A stretch of 13,685 bases of DNA from Bacteroidales bacterium (GCA_019416425.1 DXXK01000040.1:1-13685); one strand, 5' to 3'; shown: positions 7,191 through 13,674, numbered from the stretch's first letter. The notes: generated by a model not told the origin, from the sequence alone. Numbers and translations: made by a program.

Positions 7191-7525
7191 AATTGCGAAG
7201 TTTTATGCCATATACGAGCCGGAGACTTTTTGCCATTCATATTGATAGATATGCGCTTGGGACCTTTCTCAATTTGTAACAAATCACTATTCCGACCAAG
7301 GAATTTTCCGATTTCGGAAGATATTGTCATATTCCGTGCTTCAATTGTGCTCTTACGTGCATATAGCCCCTGCATTTGAATATACTGGGTTGTAAAATGA
7401 CGTTCGAAGTTCCTTGTGAAATCGTGCGAGTGGAAATCCGGTGCAGGGAGGTGCTTGTAGATATACTCGCGTAATGCGCGAATGCCAATTTCTTGCAAGA
7501 TCGTGTGTACGGTAGTTTTAGGCAT
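7187..7525 (-). CDS. small basic protein, unknown; first gene of envelope operon
   Basis: 112 aa from the ATG reading MPKTTVHTIL. The frame is open up to 7654, with other ATGs at 7537 and 7564. The start is uncertain and no Shine-Dalgarno decides it. The protein is basic and soluble, with no signal peptide. An N-terminal helical part is followed by a helix near SSEIGKFLGRNSDLL and a hairpin-like end (KRISINMNGKKSPARIW). This could be a winged-helix nucleic-acid-binding fold, but that is a guess. Its stop overlaps the ATG of the MORN gene (ATGA), which argues for a real, translated gene. A regulatory role for the operon is possible. Confidence 0.55.
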   Translation of the reverse strand: MPKTTVHTILQEIGIRALREYIYKHLPAPDFHSHDFTRNFERHFTTQYIQMQGLYARKSTIEARNMTISSEIGKFLGRNSDLLQIEKGPKRISINMNGKKSPARIWHKTSQL

Positions 7526-7698
7526 GGTAGTAAACATTGTTGCCACCCAGCCCCGACTTGGCATGATTACAAAAAGAAAGTGTGGAGCTGCCCGGTTTAT
7601 TCGAATAGAGGTTCTGGAATACCTTTGCTGAAATAAACTGACACAAGACCCCACACCTGTATAGTATGGGGATTATGATCTCGCATACCAATACAAGT

Positions 7699-7838
7699 GA
7701 TGAGTGTCGTCGTTTACCCTCAGCAAATTGAATTTTCCAGATTCCTATTCGAGGTTAAATCGAAACACTTTCACCAATATACGCCGCTTGCGCGACAAGA
7801 CAAAGGTAAAAAAATATTTCGCAATTGACGACACCCAT
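7699..7838. repeat. distant inverted repeat in intergenic region
   Basis: GATGAGTGTCGTC at 7699-7711 is the reverse complement, with one mismatch, of GACGACACCCATC at 7826-7838. The spacer is about 114 bp and the flanks diverge. The gap between the small operon gene and the primase (about 7526-7959) holds no convincing gene, only this repeat and the terminator at 7907-7940. The repeat could be a regulatory or replication site. The promoter of the leftward envelope operon probably lies in this gap, but I see no clean TAnnTTTG box. Confidence 0.4.
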
Positions 7839-7906
7839 CGGGGCCTTGTTGTGCAAATTTCGCCAAACATGCTTTCGGGTATTATCTACGCAGGGATGCA
7901 GATATA

Positions 7907-7940
7907 ATAAAAAAGCCGGAGCCTTCGAAGGCTCCGGCTT
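7907..7940 (-). terminator. strong Rho-independent terminator after the primase gene
   Basis: Bases 7913-7940 form a perfect 28-nt palindrome (AAGCCGGAGCC, TTCGAA, then the complement). On the minus strand the GC-rich hairpin is followed by TTTTTTATTAT. It lies 19 nt beyond the primase stop and ends the replication-module transcript, separating it from the envelope operon. Confidence 0.92.
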
Positions 7941-7959
7941 CACTCGCGGCACGATGGGG

Positions 7960-8940
7960 TTATTTGAAAGTTATATTATACCTTTGACAATGATAAAAGA
8001 AAGTGGCTATATCCACATCATCGTGATTTTTGATACACCAGTCAAACATTTCATTGCATTCAGTAGGATCGTAATCGGGATGCCATTTACTTACCAAGTG
8101 GAAAAGTCGTAACCCTTCTTCGGGCCCAAATTCACTGGCGAGAGCTTGTCCGATGGATTTCCAGACGGCACGTCCAACAGTGATATCAATCTGTTTTTTC
8201 TGAATTATTTTTATTAGTGAATATGCCCGTTGTTTTGTGATTACATCCATTTCGGCGTTTCGAGCCTTCTTCACCCTGCGCGGCGCACTGTATTTGTTCG
8301 GCTTGTAATACAAGTACGGAGGAGCATCAGGGTTGAAATAGGGATGAGGGTCATAGCTGGCCACACGCAGCCTTACGACATCGCTGCCACTTTCATCGAC
8401 GATTAGTGGCGTCCGTTCTTGTATTTCGTCCACGAGAGCATAAAAGTGAGCTTTATGGCGTTCAGGATAAGCTATTCGAAAGATGCAGCATAATCCATCG
8501 CCTCCAACAGATAGCCCAGCATAGCATAAACTGCTGATTCTTTCTTTCAACATATTTTTGACCAAGTTCCATCGCCCTTTTACACGGGGATTCTGTTTCC
8601 CATCAATGTCGATGCAGATATAGCTGCTATGAAGATGATGAAGCCTCTTTTTGGCGCGGGTGTCGAATACCCCGGCAACGGTTACGCACGGTATCTCGAA
8701 TTTCTTGATTTTGGCGCGTATGTCCGGATCTTTAGTGCCTCGATATTCGTCTACTATATTTTGGTAGGAGGCTGTTAATAAAAATGTCCATAAATCGACC
8801 GTTGCGACAGGGATTGTGCTAACTACGTTTGCAAAGAGCGAAACTTGAGGCCCAACTATGTCTTCAGGAATCCTAACAACGGTGTTTGTCCTTGAGAGTG
8901 TGAGTTTATTGTTTTGGTTCATTGCGTTTGAAATTATCAT
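7960..8940 (-). CDS. BT4734/VirE-N type primase-like replication protein
   Basis: 326 aa; an alternative start is M7. Residues about 20-210 match the BT4734-like/VirE N-terminal domain common in Bacteroidales mobile elements. It has an AEP-primase-like arrangement: the acidic pair D111-I-D113 after SSYICI, SVGGDGL (144-150) as the glycine-rich motif, and R190-L-R192 with SYDPHPYFNPDAPP. Residues about 235-320 (VGRAVWKSIGQALASE, GLRLFHLVSKW, DWCIKNH) resemble the PriCT-2 accessory domain. No helicase (Walker) domain follows, so it is the short form, perhaps relying on host or helper helicase. It probably primes replication of the excised circle. It lies downstream of the DUF6291-like and HTH genes and ends at a strong terminator. 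Confidence 0.78.
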   Translation of the reverse strand: MIISNAMNQNNKLTLSRTNTVVRIPEDIVGPQVSLFANVVSTIPVATVDLWTFLLTASYQNIVDEYRGTKDPDIRAKIKKFEIPCVTVAGVFDTRAKKRLHHLHSSYICIDIDGKQNPRVKGRWNLVKNMLKERISSLCYAGLSVGGDGLCCIFRIAYPERHKAHFYALVDEIQERTPLIVDESGSDVVRLRVASYDPHPYFNPDAPPYLYYKPNKYSAPRRVKKARNAEMDVITKQRAYSLIKIIQKKQIDITVGRAVWKSIGQALASEFGPEEGLRLFHLVSKWHPDYDPTECNEMFDWCIKNHDDVDIATFFYHCQRYNITFK

Positions 8941-9056
8941 TTTATCCGATGGTTTTGGATATGATTTTGTTATTCAGTGTGTTGTGTATTGATTTGCTGC
9001 CTGTTTCTTGTATGTTTCCAGTCCGGTTATTGCTCTGAGAAATAAGACGGGATGTT

Positions 9057-9434
9057 TTAAGTCCCGTCATTATCCGCTTTCTCGTCACCATCTTTCCCGC
9101 CCCAATTACTCTCGACTTTCCTATCATATTTTTGCGAGTTCACATCCACCTGCTTCCGCCAACTGACGAAAGATTGCATAATACGTGTTGGTGTCTTTGT
9201 AGGCGGTTCCTTCTGATAGAATGCATAATCCATCAATACTCTGAATGCTCTTAAATGGAGCCGTTCCGGCATTAATTTAATAGATTCGTAAAATGAGATG
9301 AAACACACAAAGGATTCTCGGGTTTTTTGTCTCCGGCGCTTCTTGGGAGCTTCCTCCTGTAGTTCGATAAATTCATTCAGTTCGTCTTCAGAAATGTCGG
9401 CCAGTGCTTCCAAAGGGTTAAATTCTGTTTTCAT
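9057..9434 (-). CDS. DUF6291-like replication-module protein
   Basis: 125 aa. A basic linker (KKRRRQK, 31-37) separates an acidic N-terminus from the conserved part. Residues 41-107 (FVCFISFYESIKLMP, RAFRVLMDYAFYQKEPP, SWRKQVDVNSQKYDRKVESN) match the DUF6291 family found beside primases in Bacteroidales phages and islands. It resembles the N-terminal domain of phage replisome organisers and probably binds DNA or loads replication proteins. The conserved part is usually followed by a Gly/Lys then Asn/Lys/Thr-rich tail. Here the frame reads WGGKDGDEKADNDGT and stops, while another frame continues with a tail-like sequence to 8942, so a frameshift is possible. Confidence 0.72.
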   Translation of the reverse strand: MKTEFNPLEALADISEDELNEFIELQEEAPKKRRRQKTRESFVCFISFYESIKLMPERLHLRAFRVLMDYAFYQKEPPTKTPTRIMQSFVSWRKQVDVNSQKYDRKVESNWGGKDGDEKADNDGT

Positions 9435-9441
9435 AAATTTT

Positions 9442-9804
9442 TTAATTATTAAGTTTTTTTAATTGTTCTTTACAGTATTGCCCGACGGTGGGGATTGAAT
9501 TCTCTTTCATCCAGTCTTCGATTTCCTGTCGGATGAACACCAAGCGCCGTCCCCCGTGGGCGGGTCTATGAAATGGGATGAGTCGTTGATGTGTGAACTT
9601 GTAGATCGTGGCCTTTGAATAGCCTGTAAGTTTAATCACATCATTGATGCCCATAATTTCTGGTGGAGGTGATTCCGGCTTATTAGGATAAGAGTTGGGG
9701 CGATTGCCGAAGCCGAGGCTCACGCAGAGTTCGATAAATTGCTTTACCGAGAGTCCCGCGATGGGGAAATCATCCCCGAATTTTGAGAAAGAATTAGTAT
9801 GCAT
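9442..9804 (-). CDS. excisionase-type helix-turn-helix protein
   Basis: 120 aa. Residues about 51-101 form a MerR/excisionase-like (HTH_17) winged helix: IMGINDVIKLTGYSKATIY is the turn-helix region, HRPAHGGRRLVFIRQEIEDW the wing with the basic GGRR and final helix. The N-terminal 48 residues are low-complexity and Pro/Asn-rich toward the linker. It is the first gene of the replication module, 7 nt ahead of the DUF6291-like gene. Such proteins act as recombination directionality factors or regulators of the module, and the AT-rich repeats upstream (9870-9907) are candidate binding sites. It could be only a regulator; excision activity is inferred from family and place. Confidence 0.78.
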   Translation of the reverse strand: MHTNSFSKFGDDFPIAGLSVKQFIELCVSLGFGNRPNSYPNKPESPPPEIMGINDVIKLTGYSKATIYKFTHQRLIPFHRPAHGGRRLVFIRQEIEDWMKENSIPTVGQYCKEQLKKLNN

Positions 9805-9869
9805 AATCTTAAAAAATTAAGTTATGCCCTCCTAATACGAATGGATATTTTGACAGTATTTTGATTTTA

Positions 9870-9907
9870 TTATAAATATTCCTTATAAATATTGATTGTC
9901 AATATTT
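9870..9907. promoter_or_regulatory. AT-rich repeats, putative operator of the HTH gene
   Basis: Two exact TTATAAATATT direct repeats (9870-9880, 9883-9893) are spaced 13 bp. Overlapping the second is a perfect 9-bp inverted repeat, AAATATTGA (9887-9895) with TCAATATTT (9899-9907). They lie 66-103 bp upstream of the HTH gene's start. This arrangement suits autoregulation or a DNA-bending/excision site, but AT-richness makes chance repeats possible. The rest of the gap 9805-10106 holds a terminator (9956-9987) and a 13-bp repeat (10079-10112). Confidence 0.45.
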
Positions 9908-9955
9908 TGTGTATTTTTATTTTGAAGATTTTATATCGTTTTTTTATGGATTAGA

Positions 9956-9987
9956 CAAAAAATATGACTGGTGTTCCCAGTCATATT
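9956..9987 (-). terminator. terminator of the AbiE operon
   Basis: An 11-bp stem (AATATGACTGG at 9961-9971 with 9977-9987) and 5-nt loop are followed on the minus strand by a T-run (complement of the A-run 9956-9962). It lies about 120 nt beyond the last gene of the AbiE cluster and is the first clear terminator after it. One transcript may thus cover antitoxin, toxin and zinc-ribbon protein. Confidence 0.75.
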
Positions 9988-10078
9988 GTATTGATTATAA
10001 GATGTAATGTAGGAAAAGATACTATTGGCTGAAGTTTTTTTGCTTTTTTTATGCGGTTTTTGTGTCGTTTATATAATT

Positions 10079-10112
10079 TATCCTGTTATATGAATTTTAT
10101 ATCCTGTTATAT
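10079..10112. repeat. 13-bp tandem direct repeat at the 3' end of the zinc-ribbon gene
   Basis: TATCCTGTTATAT occurs at 10079-10091 and again at 10100-10112 (21-bp period). The second copy covers the stop codon of the zinc-ribbon gene. The origin may be slippage, a protein-binding site or a scar of the event that ended the gene here. Confidence 0.55.
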
Positions 10113-10547
10113 AAATCTATGCCGACGAAATATTTTTTCTAATTCTCTGAAAATACATTTGTCTTTTGGGCTATGGTTGGCAACAGTTTTAACTTTGTTT
10201 GCCATATGCCAGACTGTGTTATAGGAGTTGATTTTCAATTCGGTCATGAGCCATTTAACAGATACTTTTCGGGGGTAAAACGATATTGCATAGATGACAT
10301 AGCTCCATTTAACTAAATCGATGCGTGTCTTGAAAAATATTGTCTCTTGCAGGATAGACCATTGTATACTGCAATGATGGCAAAGAATATTTTTTGAAGC
10401 GTATTTGCTTCTGCTGTGGGTGTTGAATCTTTCGCATTTAGGGCAATATGTTCTCTTCCAAATTTCATTGTAAATTAGGTCAAGGATGTCGTTTTCAGAA
10501 CCTACTCTTTCTGAAAAGTCATCGTAATCTACTATGTCTTCGTACAT
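10107..10547 (-). CDS. zinc-ribbon/HTH protein, IS1595-type transposase N-terminal domains only
   Basis: 146 aa. The zinc ribbon uses C35-P-K-C38 and C56-H-H-C59. Then come IQWSILQETIFFKTRIDLVKW, with the conserved T-x-F and K80-W81, and an HTH-like region (94-120) ending TVWHMANKVK. This order is that of the N-terminal part of IS1595/ISXO2-like transposases. The DDE catalytic domain is absent: a short basic tail (RRHRFI) ends the protein, and nothing like it follows downstream. Its ATG overlaps the toxin's stop (TAATG), so it is translationally coupled to abiEii and probably transcribed with it. It may be a domesticated DNA-binding accessory to the toxin-antitoxin pair, or a truncated transposase caught by chance. 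It is AT-richer than abiEii. Confidence 0.72.
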   Translation of the reverse strand: MYEDIVDYDDFSERVGSENDILDLIYNEIWKRTYCPKCERFNTHSRSKYASKNILCHHCSIQWSILQETIFFKTRIDLVKWSYVIYAISFYPRKVSVKWLMTELKINSYNTVWHMANKVKTVANHSPKDKCIFRELEKIFRRHRFI

Positions 10548-11452
10548 TAGAATCCAAAATAATTTTGCAACTTGATTATGCCGTCCTCATGCTTTTGTGG
10601 ATTTTTCCTTTTCAGCTTTCTAATATTGAGTAGCTTCCATTGAACCGACGGATAATGCTGGAAATCTTGGTATTCCGATGCGTCCCAATCCGGCGTCCCG
10701 TCCTCGAATCCGAGTAAAAATGCTTTGTCGGTCGGTGTCAGATGGTCGTTGATATACTCGACCAGTCGGCGGCGGGTCGCTTCGTACTGCTCGTAGGTGA
10801 ACGGCGTTGAGGACATGCCCTCAAATTGGTTGGTCAGGGCGTCGCGCTGGTCGTTGAAATTAGGATTAAGGGACTCCAAGATCGGGCGGTCGCTTCCCAG
10901 CAGGCAGAAGATGAAACCGCGCTTGATCTGGTCAAAGTCTTTGATATAATCGAGCATCAGACTTACATCGAACAGGTCGCGCGGGTGCTGGCGGTCGAGT
11001 GCCGCCGTGATCTTGCCACCGTAGAGTTGTGACAGCGGAACGATGCGGGCTCTGCAGAATACGCCGAAATCTTCTTGGGCGAGGTCGCATAAGGGCAATT
11101 CGATGGGCGGTGCGATAATGCCGCGCTTCACGTCGTTTACCTCTACTTTGACGAAATGCCCGTTATGGGTGCAGATCAATTTGTTGGGAACTTCGCGTAT
11201 TGCAATGCCCGGTATTGCAGCCTCGATCTTTGCCTTTATCGCTTTCAGCCGTTCTTTGATATGGGCGAGGCTTGCTTCCCGCGGCTCGACGGGAATATAG
11301 GTCAGGTCGATGTCTACCGAATATCGCGGCAGATTTTGCACGAACAGATTGATTGCCGTGCCGCCGTGAACGGCAAAACATTCTTCCGTCGAAATAATCG
11401 GGATGATGCGGAGCAACAGCCGCACGCGCTCTTTGTACTCTTGATTAATCAT
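10547..11452 (-). CDS. abiEii: AbiEii-type nucleotidyltransferase toxin (type IV TA)
   Basis: 301 aa of the AbiEii/DNA polymerase-beta-like nucleotidyltransferase family. Motif I is HGGTA (29-33), followed by RYSVDIDL with catalytic D47 and D49. A further acidic strand is FVKVEVND (E104). K147 in LYGGKITAALDR and R158-D-L-F-D162 match the conserved C-terminal motif of AbiEii toxins. All expected catalytic residues are visible, so the toxin looks active. Family members inhibit growth by transferring nucleotides, shown for related proteins to target tRNA 3' ends; the target here is not known. The start overlaps the antitoxin's end by 8 nt. The stop overlaps the next ATG (TAATG). Confidence 0.9.
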   Translation of the reverse strand: MINQEYKERVRLLLRIIPIISTEECFAVHGGTAINLFVQNLPRYSVDIDLTYIPVEPREASLAHIKERLKAIKAKIEAAIPGIAIREVPNKLICTHNGHFVKVEVNDVKRGIIAPPIELPLCDLAQEDFGVFCRARIVPLSQLYGGKITAALDRQHPRDLFDVSLMLDYIKDFDQIKRGFIFCLLGSDRPILESLNPNFNDQRDALTNQFEGMSSTPFTYEQYEATRRRLVEYINDHLTPTDKAFLLGFEDGTPDWDASEYQDFQHYPSVQWKLLNIRKLKRKNPQKHEDGIIKLQNYFGF

Positions 11453-12212
11453 TTTTCAGTTCTGCCGGAATAGTGATTTGGTATTTCTTATCGTAAACGC
11501 CTCCTTTGGCGATTACCCGCTTGCCACTGCCGAGGTCTATTTTGTCGAGGTTGAGGGCCCCGAACCACGCATGATGGGCCTTTTCGGCCATAAAGAGGAA
11601 CAGCCGCTTCACTTTGACGGAACGGCACTCCTCCAACAGTCGTTGCACATTCTTTGGCGGGAGTATCGACAGCATTTCCATCACATAATAGAGGTCGGTA
11701 ATGTCGTAATATTGCGGAGCGAGGTGCAGACACTCCATAAATGCCCGTTCTGGGGTAGAGATCGGCAACTCGAAAACCCCTTGTCGGGTGGTGGTGATTC
11801 CGGTGTCGGAATTGAATATTTCGGTGGTAAACAGCCGGAGCGTAACTCCCCAGTCGTATTTTCTGAACCAAAGCGGTAAATACTCCTTTTGTGGCGCAGA
11901 CAGCGAAACGGTTGGCCTGCCCATCGGGAGGTAGTGCGAATATCCGTGTATCTCCAATGCCGACATGGCTCCGATTGTCAGATGTTTGTCAGCCTGTGTA
12001 TTGAGGCTGTACATGGCTCCGTATAATGTAGGCGTATCGCCCGTGCGGATCATTGCACCCGTGCCTATGGGGGTCAGCCAAGCGGATTCGACGTATCTGT
12101 GTTGGGTGGAATGCGGTATGTTATTTTGCTTCATCCACGAGGTCAGATACACGGCTCCAGCCGGAACCTCTTGCAGTAATTGGTTTATTTTCGACTCGTT
12201 TTTTACGCTCAT
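11445..12212 (-). CDS. abiEi: AbiEi-type antitoxin and transcriptional regulator
   Basis: 255 aa from the ATG reading MSVKNESKINQLLQE. The frame also has an upstream TTG at 12227 that family length does not support. The N-terminus (about 8-57) is the AbiEi winged-helix domain: KINQLLQEVPAGAVYLTSWMKQNNI, then HRYVESAWLTPIGTGAMIRTGD. The rest is the antitoxin domain, with LTIGAMSALEIHGYSHYLP and STPERAFMECLHLAP. The family binds its own promoter as repressor and protects the cell from the nucleotidyltransferase without direct binding. It is first in the operon, overlapping the toxin by 8 nt. Only 40 bp separate it from the integrase stop, so its promoter must lie there or in the end of the integrase gene. 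Confidence 0.9.
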   Translation of the reverse strand: MSVKNESKINQLLQEVPAGAVYLTSWMKQNNIPHSTQHRYVESAWLTPIGTGAMIRTGDTPTLYGAMYSLNTQADKHLTIGAMSALEIHGYSHYLPMGRPTVSLSAPQKEYLPLWFRKYDWGVTLRLFTTEIFNSDTGITTTRQGVFELPISTPERAFMECLHLAPQYYDITDLYYVMEMLSILPPKNVQRLLEECRSVKVKRLFLFMAEKAHHAWFGALNLDKIDLGSGKRVIAKGGVYDKKYQITIPAELKND

Positions 12213-12216
12213 AGCG

Positions 12217-12224
12217 CAAATATA
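12217..12224 (-). promoter_or_regulatory. TAnnTTTG -7 box upstream of the antitoxin gene
   Basis: On the minus strand TATATTTG matches the Bacteroidota -7 consensus TAnnTTTG and ends 4 nt before the antitoxin ATG. Transcription from it would begin at or near the start codon, giving a leaderless or nearly leaderless message. No convincing -33 TTG is visible at the usual spacing, so a chance match is possible. Confidence 0.4.
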
Positions 12225-12252
12225 CAAAAAATATTAAACCATTGTTGGCCTA

Positions 12253-13527
12253 TTACAAAACTTTTGCTGCCTCGTTGATTACCTTGTTGTCGAAGCTGTC
12301 GAGGTAGGTGTTGGTCGTCTCAAGGTCGGCATGACCGAGCATCTGCGAAATGATTTCGCGCGGGATTTTATTGTATTGCAAGGTCATTGCCATTGTATGA
12401 CGGCTTACATAGCTGGTCAAATGATAATCGATGCCGAGTTCTTCGGCCAACGATTTCAAATATTTCTGATATTTGGCGTAACGGCTTCGGATGTGGTTGT
12501 ATAGCTTCTCGCCCGTATAGCCGGAACAAGTGATGATCGGTAACAAATAATTTTCGACGGTTGGCGAGGCAGATTTCAGCCGTTCGATCAATCCCTGAAT
12601 CTCCGGCGTAATGTGGATTCGGATGGCAGTTGCGTTCTTTTGGTGCTTGATTTTGTTGCGTTTGTAAACGATATAATTCCCGTCAGCCAGCCGTTGAATA
12701 TGATCGGTCGTAAGGTAGGCCATATCGACGAACGACATTCCGTAGCAGTAGTAAGAAAAAAGAAAGAGTTGCCGGGCGTATTCGTTTTGGGGATTCTGTG
12801 CGGGCGTATCTTTGAGTTTTTGCAAGTCTTGAGGCGGGAGGTAGCGTTTCTCGGTCGCTTCTTCCAACTTGGCAATCTCGAAGCCGCCTTTGACGAAAGG
12901 ATAGGCCGCTTCCGAACCGACACCTTCTCGTTTCGCTTGATTCAATATAGCCCGCAATGCCTTGAAATAATATTTGCGGGTATTGCCCTTGCAACCCCGC
13001 TTTTGCAGGAACGTATCGAAATTGCGCACGTAACGCAGGTCGATGTCGGAAAACAGCCGTTGACTCAGTTTGCCGTCGTAATATTTGAGCAGTCGAAGCG
13101 TTTCGAAATAGCATTTGGCGTTGCCCGTATGTCCGGTATCCCTTAATGTTTGGATGTGATTTTCGAGGTATGCGCAGAATTTTCCCTGCTTGGAGGGGTT
13201 CAAAAATGTTTCCTCAAATTGGTTCAGTGTCCAGTCGATGCCGTCTATCTCGAATTTCTCGATAATCTCGCGGGCGCGGGCTTTGACTTTGTCCAAAAAA
13301 GCATTGTCCTGAATTCGTTTCTTATTGGCCTCCCGCTGCTTTTCGCCTTTCAGATTCCGTTCGATGGTAAGTCGTTCGGCCGAATTGTCCCAATAGGCCG
13401 GATCGACGTATAATTTCAGACTGATGCGCTTGCGACTGCTGTTTTTAGTGACGCATAATTGGAGAATGTGATACCCCATTGAATTGGGTTTGTATTTCCG
13501 TAAAACGATGCGAACAGAGTAGGCCAT
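12253..13527 (-). CDS. int: Bacteroidales-type tyrosine integrase
   Basis: 424 aa from the ATG reading MAYSVRIVLRKYK. The frame is open to 13605, but that extension runs through the arm-site repeat and is not family-like. Order: N-terminal arm-binding domain (about 1-80, with VRIVLRKYK, ISLKLYVDPAYWD), SAM-like core-binding domain (about 110-215), then catalytic domain. Visible catalytic elements are a lysine-rich strand (YKRNKIK, about 288-294), SRH (R376-H377), GH (H399) and nucleophile Y408 in TNTYLDSF. At the first arginine position the sequence is YGMSFVDMA, with serine where classical family members have R. Bacteroidales integrases such as IntDOT are known for this. It probably catalyses integration into tRNA-Pro, with its sites at both ends of the window. 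Confidence 0.92.
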   Translation of the reverse strand: MAYSVRIVLRKYKPNSMGYHILQLCVTKNSSRKRISLKLYVDPAYWDNSAERLTIERNLKGEKQREANKKRIQDNAFLDKVKARAREIIEKFEIDGIDWTLNQFEETFLNPSKQGKFCAYLENHIQTLRDTGHTGNAKCYFETLRLLKYYDGKLSQRLFSDIDLRYVRNFDTFLQKRGCKGNTRKYYFKALRAILNQAKREGVGSEAAYPFVKGGFEIAKLEEATEKRYLPPQDLQKLKDTPAQNPQNEYARQLFLFSYYCYGMSFVDMAYLTTDHIQRLADGNYIVYKRNKIKHQKNATAIRIHITPEIQGLIERLKSASPTVENYLLPIITCSGYTGEKLYNHIRSRYAKYQKYLKSLAEELGIDYHLTSYVSRHTMAMTLQYNKIPREIISQMLGHADLETTNTYLDSFDNKVINEAAKVL

Positions 13528-13546
13528 TTTCCGATGTAAAATAGAT

Positions 13547-13566
13547 GGTGGTACAAAAGTGGTACA
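13547..13566 (+). repeat. GTGGTAC doublet, putative integrase arm site (right arm)
   Basis: GTGGTAC at 13548-13554 and 13559-13565 is the right-end counterpart of 118-137 (19 of 20 bp identical, same orientation, same 11-bp step). It lies between the integrase start and the right core, so it may also influence integrase expression. Beyond it, AAAATCGCAAT is repeated at 13570-13580 and 13596-13606, a second pair of possible sites. Confidence 0.6.
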
Positions 13567-13674
13567 AGAAAAATCGCAATAGATGACAATAAGGCAAAAT
13601 CGCAATTCTCTGTACGTGATGTAAATATACTAAAATAAAGTTAATTACTCTTATCGGAAAAAATAAATTTCTCC

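Noticed and set aside
7704..7952. Short overlapping frames on both strands in the gap before the primase gene
   Set aside because: They overlap each other and the terminator palindrome, and show no protein-like features.
8942..9127. Separate 61-aa gene between the DUF6291-like and primase genes
   Set aside because: It starts inside another gene and looks like a frameshifted tail, so it is reported only as a possible frameshift.
12213..12227. TTG start for the antitoxin
   Set aside because: The upstream codons overlap the probable -7 box, and the family N-terminus fits the ATG at 12212.
11478..13146. Long antisense frames within abiEi, abiEii and int
   Set aside because: They are mirror frames of well-supported genes, with unlikely amino-acid composition and no own start signals.
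13528..13605. Longer integrase start adding 26 residues
   Set aside because: The extension translates the GTGGTAC arm-site repeat, and family similarity begins at MAYSVRI.
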